Positions 45,967-54,862 of a stretch of 64,000 bases of DNA are shown here, in pieces (the stretch's first letter is position 1; each line of letters begins with the position of its first letter). The stretch is from Thalassoroseus pseudoceratinae. GTDB taxonomy: Bacteria; Planctomycetota; Planctomycetia; Planctomycetales; Planctomycetaceae. The DNA lies in contig NZ_JAALXT010000002.1 of the NCBI RefSeq assembly GCF_011634775.1, forward strand, positions 372,001-436,000, written 5' to 3'. Made by a program: the position numbers and the translations under genes. The notes below the pieces were generated by a model. That model worked only from the letters and a program-made list of their open reading frames with translations. It was not told the origin of the DNA and made no database searches.

Positions 45967-48729
45967 ATGTACGCATCTCAGCTGATTAATGCCAAACATC
46001 TCTCTCATGTTGCCATCATTGGGAAGATCGACATCTCAGCAATGCGATCGGAGCCGCATGACAAACCGAAACTCCCAGTCCTGCACTGGTTTCTGCCAGA
46101 TAGCAATTTGCAAGAATTCGCGAATATATCGCATCACACTGATCGCAACATGCGGTTGTATGAATGTCAGGACGGCTCAAACAGTGCCTACGCCGTCGGG
46201 TTGAGCAAACTTCTCGCCGAAGAATTAAAACCGGAAATTGATTGTGTCCTGTTGAGCCAGCCGGTTGCGGAACATGCGGATGTACTGCTGCAGTTGGTTG
46301 TGGACCGACTCCTGGTTCGCGGAGGATACATTGCTATCCAAGAGGGGCATGGTTCCCCTGGTTCAACCTCTCCGATAGTTCCTTTACTACACGCAGATTC
46401 GAATTACATCGAAATCGAGTCGGGCACTCTCTACCGGAAACGAATCGAATCGCCGACGCGGGAGGCCGCGAAATCTACGATACTGAATGCACCGTATCAA
46501 TCCAGGGAAGTCGAGCTTTGTTCCTCTCGTCGTTCGGTTCGGATCGTTGACTGTGAGGAACGTGCTGTCTGCGGGCGGCTCATCGAGTTGACTCAGACCA
46601 CAGATCATCGAGTTGCAGAGGTCCCACGACACATTTGCGAATCCTGTCGACGTCTCGAAACAGAATCTGCAACTCTGAATCCGATCGTCGCTTCAGAATT
46701 GTTCAAGTTCGCAAGAGACATTGTCGAATCGGGTAGGGATCAGCACGTCTCAATTGAGGACGCAAAGAAACTGCGGAAACTCGCCGAAGATAATCTTGAA
46801 TGGAAGTTCGGACGATCCGCCATCACGGAGAATTTGAGATTCGAGCGGGATCCCCGCACCTGTATCCACATCGGCCCCGTTGAATCACCAAAGACTATTG
46901 GGTGTGAGTCTGATCTGACAGACCCGACTATTCTTGGTTGTCAACACTTCAATCATGAGCACACGACATTACGAAGTTGCCATTATTGCTATGACTATAG
47001 TGATGGATCAGAGAATCAGCTCACCCGAATTCGAGATCTCATACCGGCTGCGTCCCAATCTGGGCCGAAGATTTCGCGTTGGGCTGTCGGTGTCACGACG
47101 TCACCAAGGAAGGAGCCGACGTTAGAGATCTGTGTCGACTCGATTATCAGAGCCGGGTGGCCGAATCTCACGCTATTTGTCGATCAGGGAACATCGATTG
47201 CCGCCCATCATTCCCATCTTCCGGTCACATATCGGGAACGGCGTGCGGGTGCTTGGGGAAATTTCCTGCTAGCTCTTTCGGAGCTGTTTTTGAAGGACCC
47301 CAATGCAGATGCCTATCTCATGCTCCAGGATGATGCAGTCCTCTACGACAAAGAGAATTTGAGAGAGTGGTTGGAAACCATACTGTGGCCAGGGCCGAAT
47401 ATCGCTGCCATCTCGCTCTATTGCTCTTCCGCCTATAACCGATTCGTAGCCGGTTGGCACCAAAGTCACACCCAATGGACGTGGGGGGCACTAGCATTCG
47501 TTTTTCCGAATCAGGCTGTTCGTCGTATTTTGGCTGACGCCTCCATTGTCGATCACTGTTTTCAAACCAAGCGGCAGGCGAATATCGATGTGGCTATTGG
47601 ACGGTGGGCTCGTCAACACAAGTTGGATATCTACTACCCGAACCCAAGCTTGGTTCAGCACATTGGGGAAAGTAGTACGATTTGGCCCACAGCCAATACC
47701 CGAGGGAAACGGCGGGCAAACTGGTTTGCAGGAGGTCCTCATCCACCCCAATTCCAAAAGGGCAGTGGGACCGACAAACGGATCGCAAGCAATCCTATCG
47801 TGAAGACCAACGGTTCGCCGACTAACGTCGAACCGAATGGCTCTCACTCGACCTCAGAAGTCGCTCTCGCGTTTGTGACTTGCTTTTTCAATCCCGCCGG
47901 GTATCAAACTCAAAGAAAGAATTATGAAAGATTCCGCGAAGGACTAGGGGAGATCGCGAACCACCTCTGGACAATAGAACTAGCGTTCGACGACGACCCA
48001 TTCACGATCGAAGCGGAGCGAACAATTCGAGTCCGAGGGAAACGCGCCCATCATCAACTCTGGCAAAAAGAGCGGTTATTGAACCTGGCTCAAGAGCAAG
48101 TCCCGTCTCACTATAATGCGGTCGGCTATATCGACTGCGACCTGTTGTTTGATAACCCTGCTTGGTACGACGAAACGCGTCGGCTGCTGGAGCGGTATCG
48201 CGCTGTGCAACTCTTTACGCAAGTCAGTTTGTTGTCGGCGACGGGAGCAGTCATCAAGCAGCAAAATACTGTTGTCGCGAACCCCACCAACAACGGTTTA
48301 TTCCCGGGCGGAGGATGGGCCTTCCGTCGCAAACTTTGGCCCATCCACGATATGCATATCATGGGAGGCGGCGACACCCTTTATCTTTGGGCTCTCAAAG
48401 GACGGCTTGATCATGGCAAGCTACCCATGATGACAGATGCTTGGGCACACGAATGGGCTAAGCAAGCGATCGACGTCTATCGTAAGTGCGGAGGAAGAAT
48501 CGCATCAACGCGCGGGACTGTTCGCCATCTCTATCATGGTTCCTTGAAAAATCGGCTTTATCGTGACCGATGGCGTCATCTCTTTGATGGAGGATTCGAT
48601 CCGGGTCAGGATCTGGAGATTGATCCAGAGGTCGGAATTTGGCGATGGACAGATTCTGCACTCCGCCGGAAGTCGAAGATGGTCGAAGCCGTGTCCAATT
48701 ACTTCTTGGGCCGTAAGGAAGACGATTAA
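45967..48729 (+). CDS. Multidomain glycosyltransferase with Cys/His cluster
   Basis: The 920-residue protein has an N-terminal part (about 30-160) resembling a methyltransferase-like Rossmann region (DCVLLSQPVAEHADVLLQLV, then RGGYIAIQEG) without a clear SAM loop. Around 220-345 lie Cys/His-rich elements (HICESCRRLE, CIHIGP, LGCQHFNHEHTTLRSCHYC) of the zinc-ribbon-like kind that precede glycosyltransferases in planctomycetes. Residues about 370-580 form a GT-A-like domain with AYLMLQDDAVLYD (DxD-like). A second glycosyltransferase-like domain spans about 630-900, with VGYIDCDLLFDNP, GLFPGGGWAFRR and MGGGDTLYLWAL. It probably adds sugars to a surface or peptide acceptor; the substrate is unknown. 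The next gene starts 74 bp downstream. Confidence 0.8.
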   Translation: MYASQLINAKHLSHVAIIGKIDISAMRSEPHDKPKLPVLHWFLPDSNLQEFANISHHTDRNMRLYECQDGSNSAYAVGLSKLLAEELKPEIDCVLLSQPVAEHADVLLQLVVDRLLVRGGYIAIQEGHGSPGSTSPIVPLLHADSNYIEIESGTLYRKRIESPTREAAKSTILNAPYQSREVELCSSRRSVRIVDCEERAVCGRLIELTQTTDHRVAEVPRHICESCRRLETESATLNPIVASELFKFARDIVESGRDQHVSIEDAKKLRKLAEDNLEWKFGRSAITENLRFERDPRTCIHIGPVESPKTIGCESDLTDPTILGCQHFNHEHTTLRSCHYCYDYSDGSENQLTRIRDLIPAASQSGPKISRWAVGVTTSPRKEPTLEICVDSIIRAGWPNLTLFVDQGTSIAAHHSHLPVTYRERRAGAWGNFLLALSELFLKDPNADAYLMLQDDAVLYDKENLREWLETILWPGPNIAAISLYCSSAYNRFVAGWHQSHTQWTWGALAFVFPNQAVRRILADASIVDHCFQTKRQANIDVAIGRWARQHKLDIYYPNPSLVQHIGESSTIWPTANTRGKRRANWFAGGPHPPQFQKGSGTDKRIASNPIVKTNGSPTNVEPNGSHSTSEVALAFVTCFFNPAGYQTQRKNYERFREGLGEIANHLWTIELAFDDDPFTIEAERTIRVRGKRAHHQLWQKERLLNLAQEQVPSHYNAVGYIDCDLLFDNPAWYDETRRLLERYRAVQLFTQVSLLSATGAVIKQQNTVVANPTNNGLFPGGGWAFRRKLWPIHDMHIMGGGDTLYLWALKGRLDHGKLPMMTDAWAHEWAKQAIDVYRKCGGRIASTRGTVRHLYHGSLKNRLYRDRWRHLFDGGFDPGQDLEIDPEVGIWRWTDSALRRKSKMVEAVSNYFLGRKEDD

Positions 48730-48793
48730 AACTTTCCACCCCGCAGTCGCGAGGAAACCAAGTTCCGGTCCCGACTGATCCTTTCATGCGTTC

Positions 48794-48797
48794 AGGA
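48794..48797 (+). promoter_or_regulatory. AGGA ribosome-binding site deciding the start at 48804
   Basis: AGGA lies six bases before ATG 48804. The upstream in-frame ATG at 48786 has no such site. Confidence 0.45.
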
Positions 48798-48803
48798 TTG
48801 GCT

Positions 48804-50180
48804 ATGAATCGAGTTCACCTAATCAACCATCTATTGTCGCAGTGCTCTGATGGACGATACCTCGAGATCGGTTGCGCTTCGAACCGTACATTTAATGCGG
48901 TTCAAGCACGAACAAAGGTGGGGGTAGACCCGGTTCGGGGGGGGACTGTCCGTGCGACTTCGGATGAGTTCTTTCAGACGTGCACAGACCAATTCGATGT
49001 GATTTTCATTGACGGATTGCATCTGCACGAACAGGTGTTGAGGGATGTGCACAACAGCTTGGCAAGACTTACGCCTAACGGCGTGATTGTTCTTCACGAT
49101 TGCTTGCCAAAATGTGAGGCTCATCAACTTCGGCAGAAACAATCCGGGGGGTGGACCGGAGATGTCTGGAAGGCTATTGTTGAGTTGCGTCAAATGGACC
49201 AATGCGATACATGCGTTTTCGAGGGAGATTGGGGGCTTGGAATCGTGATCCCTCGGCCGAACTCGGCGCCAATTCACGTGAAAGGTCCATTGACTTGGTC
49301 GCGATTTCAGCAGCAACGCAATCAGTTGATGCGGGTCGTGAATGAAAATGAGCTGATGGAGTTTCTGGATGGAACACCTCACGATGCTAGTCCGGATGTG
49401 GAAACGATCCCGGAGATCCCCCAACGCATCGGCACGAACGATCGAATTCATTCGTCTCGCAAATCGCAATCCCCACCTTCCTTCGCGCATCTCCTTCTGA
49501 CTCGGTTCAACCTGGGCAATCTCGATCCTGATTGGCTTGAGCATCGCATCAAGTTATTTGAACAGTTCACACTACCGTCTGTTCGAAGTCAGTCGAACAA
49601 CAACTTTACTTGGCTGCTCTTATGCAATAAAGCGACTCCGGCCTCTTGGCGAAGGCGGTTGACGGCTTACGAGAATGGCCGAACGAAAACTCTTTGGTTG
49701 GAGGGGGCGAAGCAACTTAAGGTGATCGCAGATTTTATCAAGAAACAGACAACCCTCTTTAGTCAGAGTTCCTACGTGATCACAACGCGAGTAGATAATG
49801 ATGATGTTCTCCACTCTGAGTTTGTAAATATGATTCAATGCTCGGCACGTTATGTCGACAGAGAATTCCTCAACTTTCCCAGAGGCTTACTTTGGGCTCG
49901 TGGGCGGGTTCGGAGTTTGAACCATGGGAGCAATTCATTTATTTCCTGTGTTGAGCCGGTGGATCAAATAGAAACGGTATTCACTGAGCAGCACGACCGA
50001 CTTTCTTCGGTCGGCCCCATTCGCCAGATTGCGAGTTTAGAACCATTTTGGATGCGTGTGTGTCATGACCAAAACATTTTGAATCGTCCCCCAGATACTC
50101 AAGAGGGGTGGTTTCCGGACCACGATGTCTCGCCGTCTTTTGTATTCGACAGAGAACATGCTTTGGGAACTAAGGAATAG
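48804..50180 (+). CDS. SAM methyltransferase fused to a rhamnosyltransferase-like domain
   Basis: The protein is 458 residues from ATG 48804. Residues about 15-150 form a class I methyltransferase: the SAM-binding loop YLEIGCASNRTF, VDPVRGGT, FDVIFIDGLHLHEQVL and GVIVLHDCLP. Residues about 225-440 match a putative rhamnosyltransferase-type glycosyltransferase: LLLTRFNLG, LFEQFTLPSVRSQ, FTWLLLCN and TRVDNDDVLHSEF, where DNDD is the likely metal/sugar site. The fusion suggests coupled methylation and glycosylation of a glycan or peptide. It is transcribed with the preceding glycosyltransferase gene and ends before a strong terminator at 50352-50392. Confidence 0.85.
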   Translation: MNRVHLINHLLSQCSDGRYLEIGCASNRTFNAVQARTKVGVDPVRGGTVRATSDEFFQTCTDQFDVIFIDGLHLHEQVLRDVHNSLARLTPNGVIVLHDCLPKCEAHQLRQKQSGGWTGDVWKAIVELRQMDQCDTCVFEGDWGLGIVIPRPNSAPIHVKGPLTWSRFQQQRNQLMRVVNENELMEFLDGTPHDASPDVETIPEIPQRIGTNDRIHSSRKSQSPPSFAHLLLTRFNLGNLDPDWLEHRIKLFEQFTLPSVRSQSNNNFTWLLLCNKATPASWRRRLTAYENGRTKTLWLEGAKQLKVIADFIKKQTTLFSQSSYVITTRVDNDDVLHSEFVNMIQCSARYVDREFLNFPRGLLWARGRVRSLNHGSNSFISCVEPVDQIETVFTEQHDRLSSVGPIRQIASLEPFWMRVCHDQNILNRPPDTQEGWFPDHDVSPSFVFDREHALGTKE

Positions 50181-50351
50181 TTCTCCTTGAAAGCAGGCGG
50201 GACGTTTGATTTTGTTCTTGTATGGAATAAGTATCGCAATCTCGCATCTTGACCAGCTTCATAAGTCACGACTTACGGTCGTCGATTGCATAGAGCAACG
50301 CGAAAAACGGTTGGTTTGATGACACTCGTCTACTATTGCATGCGTCAATGC

Positions 50352-50392
50352 AAAAACCGCGTGCCTGGCTGATAGCCGAGCACGCGGTTTTT
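50352..50392. terminator. Bidirectional Rho-independent terminator
   Basis: A perfect 13-bp stem (AAAAACCGCGTGC pairing with GCACGCGGTTTTT) with a 15-base loop has A and T runs on both sides. It lies between convergent genes and can serve both the methyltransferase-glycosyltransferase gene and the HTH acidic-repeat gene. Confidence 0.92.
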
Positions 50393-50413
50393 GTTGAGCC
50401 GTGGTTTTGCGAA

Positions 50414-52096
50414 CTACTTGATCATGTCTTTGACAATCCCAAGCAGGGTGCTGTTGAAGCCGGACGGGTCCTGCCAGGACCACATGGAGCGGACGAGGTC
50501 GAACATCATCATGGCACAGACGGCCATCAACAATGTGGAGATTGCCAAGCCTGCGAAGGCTCCGCCACCCCATTCGGCTTCGGGGGCGGCAACAACCATT
50601 TGCTGACCACCACCGGCAACTCCCGGCGAAAAGTCGGCGTGGCTTTCACCTTCGTCGTATTCGTTGTCGAATTCGTCATACTCGTCATCGCCGAAGGCGT
50701 CGAGATCGTCCGCTTCCTCGAAACCCATGTCCGCGGTGGCGAATTCGTCTTCGTCTTCATCAGCGGCGGTCGCAAGTTCGTCTTCGGAACCGAAATCGTC
50801 GTCGAAGTCGTCCTCCATATCGAAGTCGTCGCCACCCGTGAGATCGAATTCCTCACTGGACTTCGCTTCTTTCCGGAGCACGGTGGCTTCGTCTTCGTTG
50901 AAGTCTGACTCATCGTCGAACATCAAGACGTTGTCGTCAGACCCTGTGGTGGCGAGTTCATATTCGCTTTCCCCACCGAGAACGGGCACTTCCATCGCGG
51001 TGTCGTCGCGATCGAGGTCATCATTCGCGTCCATCATGGGAACGGTGCGACCCATATCGACTGAGCCACTTTCGAGACCAATCCCGCTGTCCTCGAGACT
51101 TTCCAATGCGATCCCGCTGTCGGCGGGACCGGCGAAACTACTGTCGTCATCGTCGCCGAGGACGAAGGCGTCGTCATCATCGTTTTCGAGTGTGATTCCG
51201 CTGTCGTCCCAACCTTCGAGGGCAATGCCGCTATCGTCCACGTCCAACGTGAGTCCACTATCGTCGCCGTCGTCCAGCATTCCGCTCGATGCCAAGTCGC
51301 TGTCCGGGCGATCCGGGTCGATCCCGCTATCGAGACTTTCCAGGGAAATGCCGCTCTCGGAGGCCAACTTGATGCTGCTGCCTTCGCCAAGCGAGACGCC
51401 ACTTTCCTCGTCTTCAAACACTGACGATTCAAATGACGACGAATCCGTGCTGCTCCCCGTATCGGGAACCAGTGTGACATCGCTATCGCTGTCGATGTCG
51501 ATCAAACGCACATCGCTGTCGGTGTGATCGTCAGGGCCGATCAGTGTTGCGTCGTTGTCGTCATCGGATTCGATCAGTTGCACATCGCTGTCGCTGTCGT
51601 CGTCGATCAACCGAAGATCACTTTCGGTACCGCCCATCAGACCGACATCGCTGTCACTGTCGTCATCGTCTACCAAGGACGGAGACGAATCATACAATTG
51701 CACGTCGCTATCGGAATCATCCGTGACTGGTCCGCCGTCGGTTGTCAGGTCGTCATCGGAAATCAACCGAACATCGCTATCGGATTTGTGTTCGGCCATA
51801 TTCGGCGTTTCGCCCCGAATTACGGTCGGCATTTCGCCGAGGGAATCTTCCTCACCGGCCAAAACGGATCGATCTTCCTCGGTTTCGAGATCGTCGTCGG
51901 TGAGAATCGGAACATCCGGATTGGAATCGAAATTGCGGGTTCGCTTCAATTCTTCCAGATCATCTTCGCGAAATTTCCACGTGCCTCGGTCTGCGAAGCC
52001 ACGAATGTCGCCGGCGTCCTTGAGCTTCATCAATTCGTCCGTATTGATACCGACAAGCTGAGCGGCTTCTTCCAGGCTGTGATATTTCTTTGGCAT
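50414..52096 (-). CDS. HTH protein with acidic DSD repeats and C-terminal membrane anchor
   Basis: The protein is 560 residues from the ATG at 52096; a TTG at 52105 is in frame but too close to the GGAG upstream. Residues 1-55 are a MerR/excisionase-like winged helix (YHSLEEAAQLVGINTDELM, then GTWKFREDDLEEL). Residues about 60-330 are extremely Asp/Ser-rich, with repeated DSDSDVxL units giving way to DSGI(A/S/G)LE units. A second acidic Asp/Glu tract covers about 370-475. A transmembrane helix lies near 515-540 (GGAFAGLAISTLLMAVCAMM). The layout suggests a membrane-tethered DNA-binding or scaffold protein with a long acidic spacer. Known function: none that I recognise; similar proteins occur in planctomycetes. 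Confidence 0.8.
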   Translation of the reverse strand: MPKKYHSLEEAAQLVGINTDELMKLKDAGDIRGFADRGTWKFREDDLEELKRTRNFDSNPDVPILTDDDLETEEDRSVLAGEEDSLGEMPTVIRGETPNMAEHKSDSDVRLISDDDLTTDGGPVTDDSDSDVQLYDSSPSLVDDDDSDSDVGLMGGTESDLRLIDDDSDSDVQLIESDDDNDATLIGPDDHTDSDVRLIDIDSDSDVTLVPDTGSSTDSSSFESSVFEDEESGVSLGEGSSIKLASESGISLESLDSGIDPDRPDSDLASSGMLDDGDDSGLTLDVDDSGIALEGWDDSGITLENDDDDAFVLGDDDDSSFAGPADSGIALESLEDSGIGLESGSVDMGRTVPMMDANDDLDRDDTAMEVPVLGGESEYELATTGSDDNVLMFDDESDFNEDEATVLRKEAKSSEEFDLTGGDDFDMEDDFDDDFGSEDELATAADEDEDEFATADMGFEEADDLDAFGDDEYDEFDNEYDEGESHADFSPGVAGGGQQMVVAAPEAEWGGGAFAGLAISTLLMAVCAMMMFDLVRSMWSWQDPSGFNSTLLGIVKDMIK

Positions 52097-52493
52097 AATC
52101 GACAAGTCTCCGCCGGCTGACGACTCAAGTTTCCGTATCCGCAGACGACTGGTTGCGGCACCGGACCGGGATGACCCTTTTCCCGGACGGAAGGGGAACA
52201 GTTGGGATGCAAATCCCTTACTCCTTCCATTCTAAACCATGTCAGAGGGCAAGCAAGAGGCTTGTTTCCGTCACAATGCAAAAACACGCCCCTAGTTACG
52301 GCTGTTTCCCCTTTCGCGTAGAATGTGCATATCCCCAACGATTTTCAGGAAATCTCATGAGTTTCGGGAATTCGACTGAAGTTCAGCAGCGAAATCCACG
52401 ATAGAACCGCAATTTCGTGGGAACGGGTTGGCTTCGAAAACGCCATTGTCGCTCGGTACTGGTCGTGATATCGTCCCGCCCGGAGGGATTTTG
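52097..52493. other. Divergent promoter region, no gene
   Basis: This region of about 400 bp separates the divergently read HTH and YdjM-like genes and should hold both promoters. No clear boxes can be assigned. The right end carries the strong GGAGGGA ribosome-binding site of the next gene. Confidence 0.5.
52482..52488 (+). promoter_or_regulatory. GGAGGGA ribosome-binding site for the start at 52494
   Basis: The site is five bases before ATG 52494 and rules out the longer in-frame start at 52428. Confidence 0.75.
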
Positions 52494-53327
52494 ATGGCGG
52501 GTTATCGTGAACATATTAGCGTCAGTGGACTTTGTGGTGTCGCGGTTGGTGCGGCGGCGACCATGGGGTTGGGGTTTACGCCTGTGCAAGCGGCACTTGC
52601 GGGTGTGCTCACCTGGGTCGGTGGAATGTTGCCCGACTTGGATGCCGACGGCGGCCGACCGGTTCGTGAGATCTCAGCACTTGTCGGTGCGGTTGTACCG
52701 ATGATCGTGATTCGCCGATTGGTCCGATTGTTCGGATCGGTCGACGCGGCGATTTTGGTCGCGGTCATTCTGTACGCCATCATTCGATACGGCGGTGCGA
52801 CGATGATCCGCCGGTTGTCCGTGCATCGTGGCATGTTTCACAGCATTCCGGCGTTGCTCATCTCCGCGGAATTGGTTTATCTAGGCTATCTCAGCGAGGA
52901 CAAAACCGTCAAATTGCTGATGGCCAGTGGTGTGGCGGTCGGGTTTCTCTCGCACCTCATTTTGGATGAACTTTACAGCGTGCAGTGGTCTGGCACGCGG
53001 ATCAAGCTCAAGAGATCCGCCGGGAGTGCCATGAAGGTGTTCGGCAAAGCCGCCCATGCCAACATTGGTTGCTTCGGATTCCTAGGGTTACTGACTTGGT
53101 TGACCCTGATCGACACCGGTTTGATCGTTGATCCGTACGATCGCCTGCGGACCAAGCACATCCACGCCGACCGAATGCAAGCCGACGAGGAACTCACCCC
53201 GAAGACCGGCGACATTTTCCAACCGGACCCGCAAGCACCGCCTGAACCACTTCCACCGGAAACGATTCCGCATCAACCCATTCCTCACGAACGCGTTGCG
53301 GAAGAAGAACGCGATATGTTGTATTGA
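52494..53327 (+). CDS. YdjM-like membrane-bound metal-dependent hydrolase (DUF457)
   Basis: The protein is 277 residues. It shows the YdjM/DUF457 hallmarks: REHISVSGLCGVAVG at the start, GGMLPDLDADGG (metal-binding Asp residues, about 45), HRGMFHSIPALL (His, about 118-130) and FLSHLILDELY (His/Asp, about 160). Four or five hydrophobic helices make it an inner-membrane protein. The C-terminus is Pro-rich and polar. The family includes LexA-regulated YdjM of enterobacteria; its reaction is not well established. The downstream M24 gene converges, with only 12 bp between the stops. Confidence 0.88.
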   Translation: MAGYREHISVSGLCGVAVGAAATMGLGFTPVQAALAGVLTWVGGMLPDLDADGGRPVREISALVGAVVPMIVIRRLVRLFGSVDAAILVAVILYAIIRYGGATMIRRLSVHRGMFHSIPALLISAELVYLGYLSEDKTVKLLMASGVAVGFLSHLILDELYSVQWSGTRIKLKRSAGSAMKVFGKAAHANIGCFGFLGLLTWLTLIDTGLIVDPYDRLRTKHIHADRMQADEELTPKTGDIFQPDPQAPPEPLPPETIPHQPIPHERVAEEERDMLY

Positions 53328-53339
53328 TGCCGGATTCTC

Positions 53340-54539
53340 TCACATCTTCAATATCGGAATGACCGCCGATTGTGGCTCCGCGTTCCCAATGCCCCCGGTC
53401 ACACGCACTGTGCCGTCATTTTCGATGAGCACGTTGATTTCGCTGCGAATCCCGAATTCCGGCAGATAAATTCCTGGCTCGATGGAAAACAGCGTGTTCC
53501 GCATGACGGACCGATCTTCGCGGGTTTCCAGATTATCCATGTGAGCCCCGTTGCCGTGGACTTCCCGACCAATGTTGTGACCCGTGCGGTGTCCGAACGC
53601 GTGTCCGTAACCGGCGTCGTCGATAACCTTCCGGCATGCCGCATCGACCTTCCAGCCAGGCAGTTCCTCGCCCTTCGCAAATGCGGACCGAACGCATTCC
53701 ACCGCTGCATCCCGAGCCGCTGCGACGATGTTGAACACGTCCGTGTATTTCTGCGGGACTTCCGTGCCGACGTATCCGGTGCGGGTGAGATCGCTGTAGA
53801 TGCCATCGGGGTCGTCGTGTTTGCACCATAAATCGACCAACACAAAACTGCCTTCGCGGATGTTCGTATCCGCCCCGCTGCCGGTCTCGTAATGCGGCAG
53901 ACCGCTGTGGGAATCGACGCCGACAATCGGTGGGTGGTAGGTCGTCATGCCGTGCTCGGCGAAGTGATCCATGATGACCTGCTCGACGGCTTTCTCCGTC
54001 ACACTGCCGCCGTTTTGCACGCCATCGCGGATGAACTGCCACGCCTTCGTGAATGCGGAATCCGTGACCTGAGCCGCTCCGAGGTGCAACTCTTGTTGAC
54101 GCGGTGAGAGCACCGCTTCGAAGAGTTGAATCAAGTTCCCCGACGAAACCGGCTCCACGCCACACTCCCGCACGAGTTCCAACGTGCCCGCATCGATCTT
54201 GGACACATACGGATTGCCGCCGCGTTCCGAGTATTCCACCGCGACTTTCTGCATCCCATCGAGCAGATGAGCAATGCCGGATTCGAATTCCTGCCAAGAG
54301 AGATAAATCGTGTTCCCACCCGGCAAATGATCGAGCGCGTCCGATTCGATGCGGTGCGTGAGTTTCTTCGGCTCCCCGTTCGCCGGGATGCAATACGCCC
54401 ACCGCCGCGACCCCATCTGCGACGGATCGAGCTTCAACACCCGCCCAGCCAACACATTCGACCCGCGAAAGTCATACAAAAACCAACCATCCCACCCAAA
54501 CTCCCGCAACGCGGTTTGGATTGCTTCTAAATCGAACAT
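53340..54539 (-). CDS. M24 family metallopeptidase (Xaa-Pro aminopeptidase-like)
   Basis: The 399-residue protein has an N-terminal creatinase-type domain (about 1-140, GWDGWFLYDFRGSN) and a pita-bread catalytic domain. Candidate metal ligands are Asp in FVLVDLWCK, Asp in YSDLTRTGYVG, His in HNIGREVHG, Glu in SIEPGIYLP and Glu in IRSEINVLI. His in HSGLPHYETG is near the expected substrate site. All are intact, so an active cytosolic di-metal exopeptidase removing N-terminal residues before proline is likely. The ATG at 54539 gives the expected N-terminus. Confidence 0.92.
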   Translation of the reverse strand: MFDLEAIQTALREFGWDGWFLYDFRGSNVLAGRVLKLDPSQMGSRRWAYCIPANGEPKKLTHRIESDALDHLPGGNTIYLSWQEFESGIAHLLDGMQKVAVEYSERGGNPYVSKIDAGTLELVRECGVEPVSSGNLIQLFEAVLSPRQQELHLGAAQVTDSAFTKAWQFIRDGVQNGGSVTEKAVEQVIMDHFAEHGMTTYHPPIVGVDSHSGLPHYETGSGADTNIREGSFVLVDLWCKHDDPDGIYSDLTRTGYVGTEVPQKYTDVFNIVAAARDAAVECVRSAFAKGEELPGWKVDAACRKVIDDAGYGHAFGHRTGHNIGREVHGNGAHMDNLETREDRSVMRNTLFSIEPGIYLPEFGIRSEINVLIENDGTVRVTGGIGNAEPQSAVIPILKM

Positions 54540-54562
54540 GATGTTTCCTAGCTATTGAATGT

Positions 54563-54862
54563 TTAATCGATCGAACTCTTAAATCGCGAAATCTCTGCGA
54601 CGAGTTCGTCAAAGGTCAGCATCGGATACGCTTTGGCACCTTCACAAGTCTGAAAGGACAGAACTCGGTGCCTACCAGACCTGGAAAATCGGCCATAAAC
54701 ATGAAACCAACACTTATCAGGGTTCAAGTCATTCCCGGGGATGCAAAGCGGGCATTCGCATTTCATAAATTGGTAAGTGTGGATGACGCAGCCATGTTGA
54801 GAACCTGAGTGAAGACCGTGACACACGTAGTAGAGGCCGTTCTTAACGAATCTTTCAGACAT
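54563..54862 (-). CDS. Small Cys-rich hypothetical protein
   Basis: This is a 99-residue protein with seven Cys and several His, including YYVCHGLH, MKCECPLCIPG and DKCWFHVYG. The CxCxxC cluster could bind zinc, but no fold is recognised. It overlaps the 3' end of the glycosyltransferase gene by 8 bp (the stop there is at 54855), suggesting translational coupling, and lies just upstream of the M24 peptidase gene on the same strand. Confidence 0.6.
   Translation of the reverse strand: MSERFVKNGLYYVCHGLHSGSQHGCVIHTYQFMKCECPLCIPGNDLNPDKCWFHVYGRFSRSGRHRVLSFQTCEGAKAYPMLTFDELVAEISRFKSSID

Noticed and set aside
48831-49544. 237-residue minus-strand frame
   Set aside because: It is antisense to the methyltransferase-glycosyltransferase gene and has no motif or start signal.
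51050-51800. Regular short repeats that could suggest a CRISPR array
   Set aside because: The period is that of DSD-type amino-acid repeats inside a coding frame, with no conserved repeat-spacer structure.
50336-52120. Long plus-strand frames (190, 198 and 287 residues) over the HTH acidic-repeat gene
   Set aside because: They are antisense images of Asp/Ser-rich codon repeats and have repetitive, motif-free translations; the minus-strand gene explains them.
53399-54402. 289- and 175-residue minus-strand frames
   Set aside because: They are out-of-frame shadows of the M24 peptidase gene, which carries all metal ligands.
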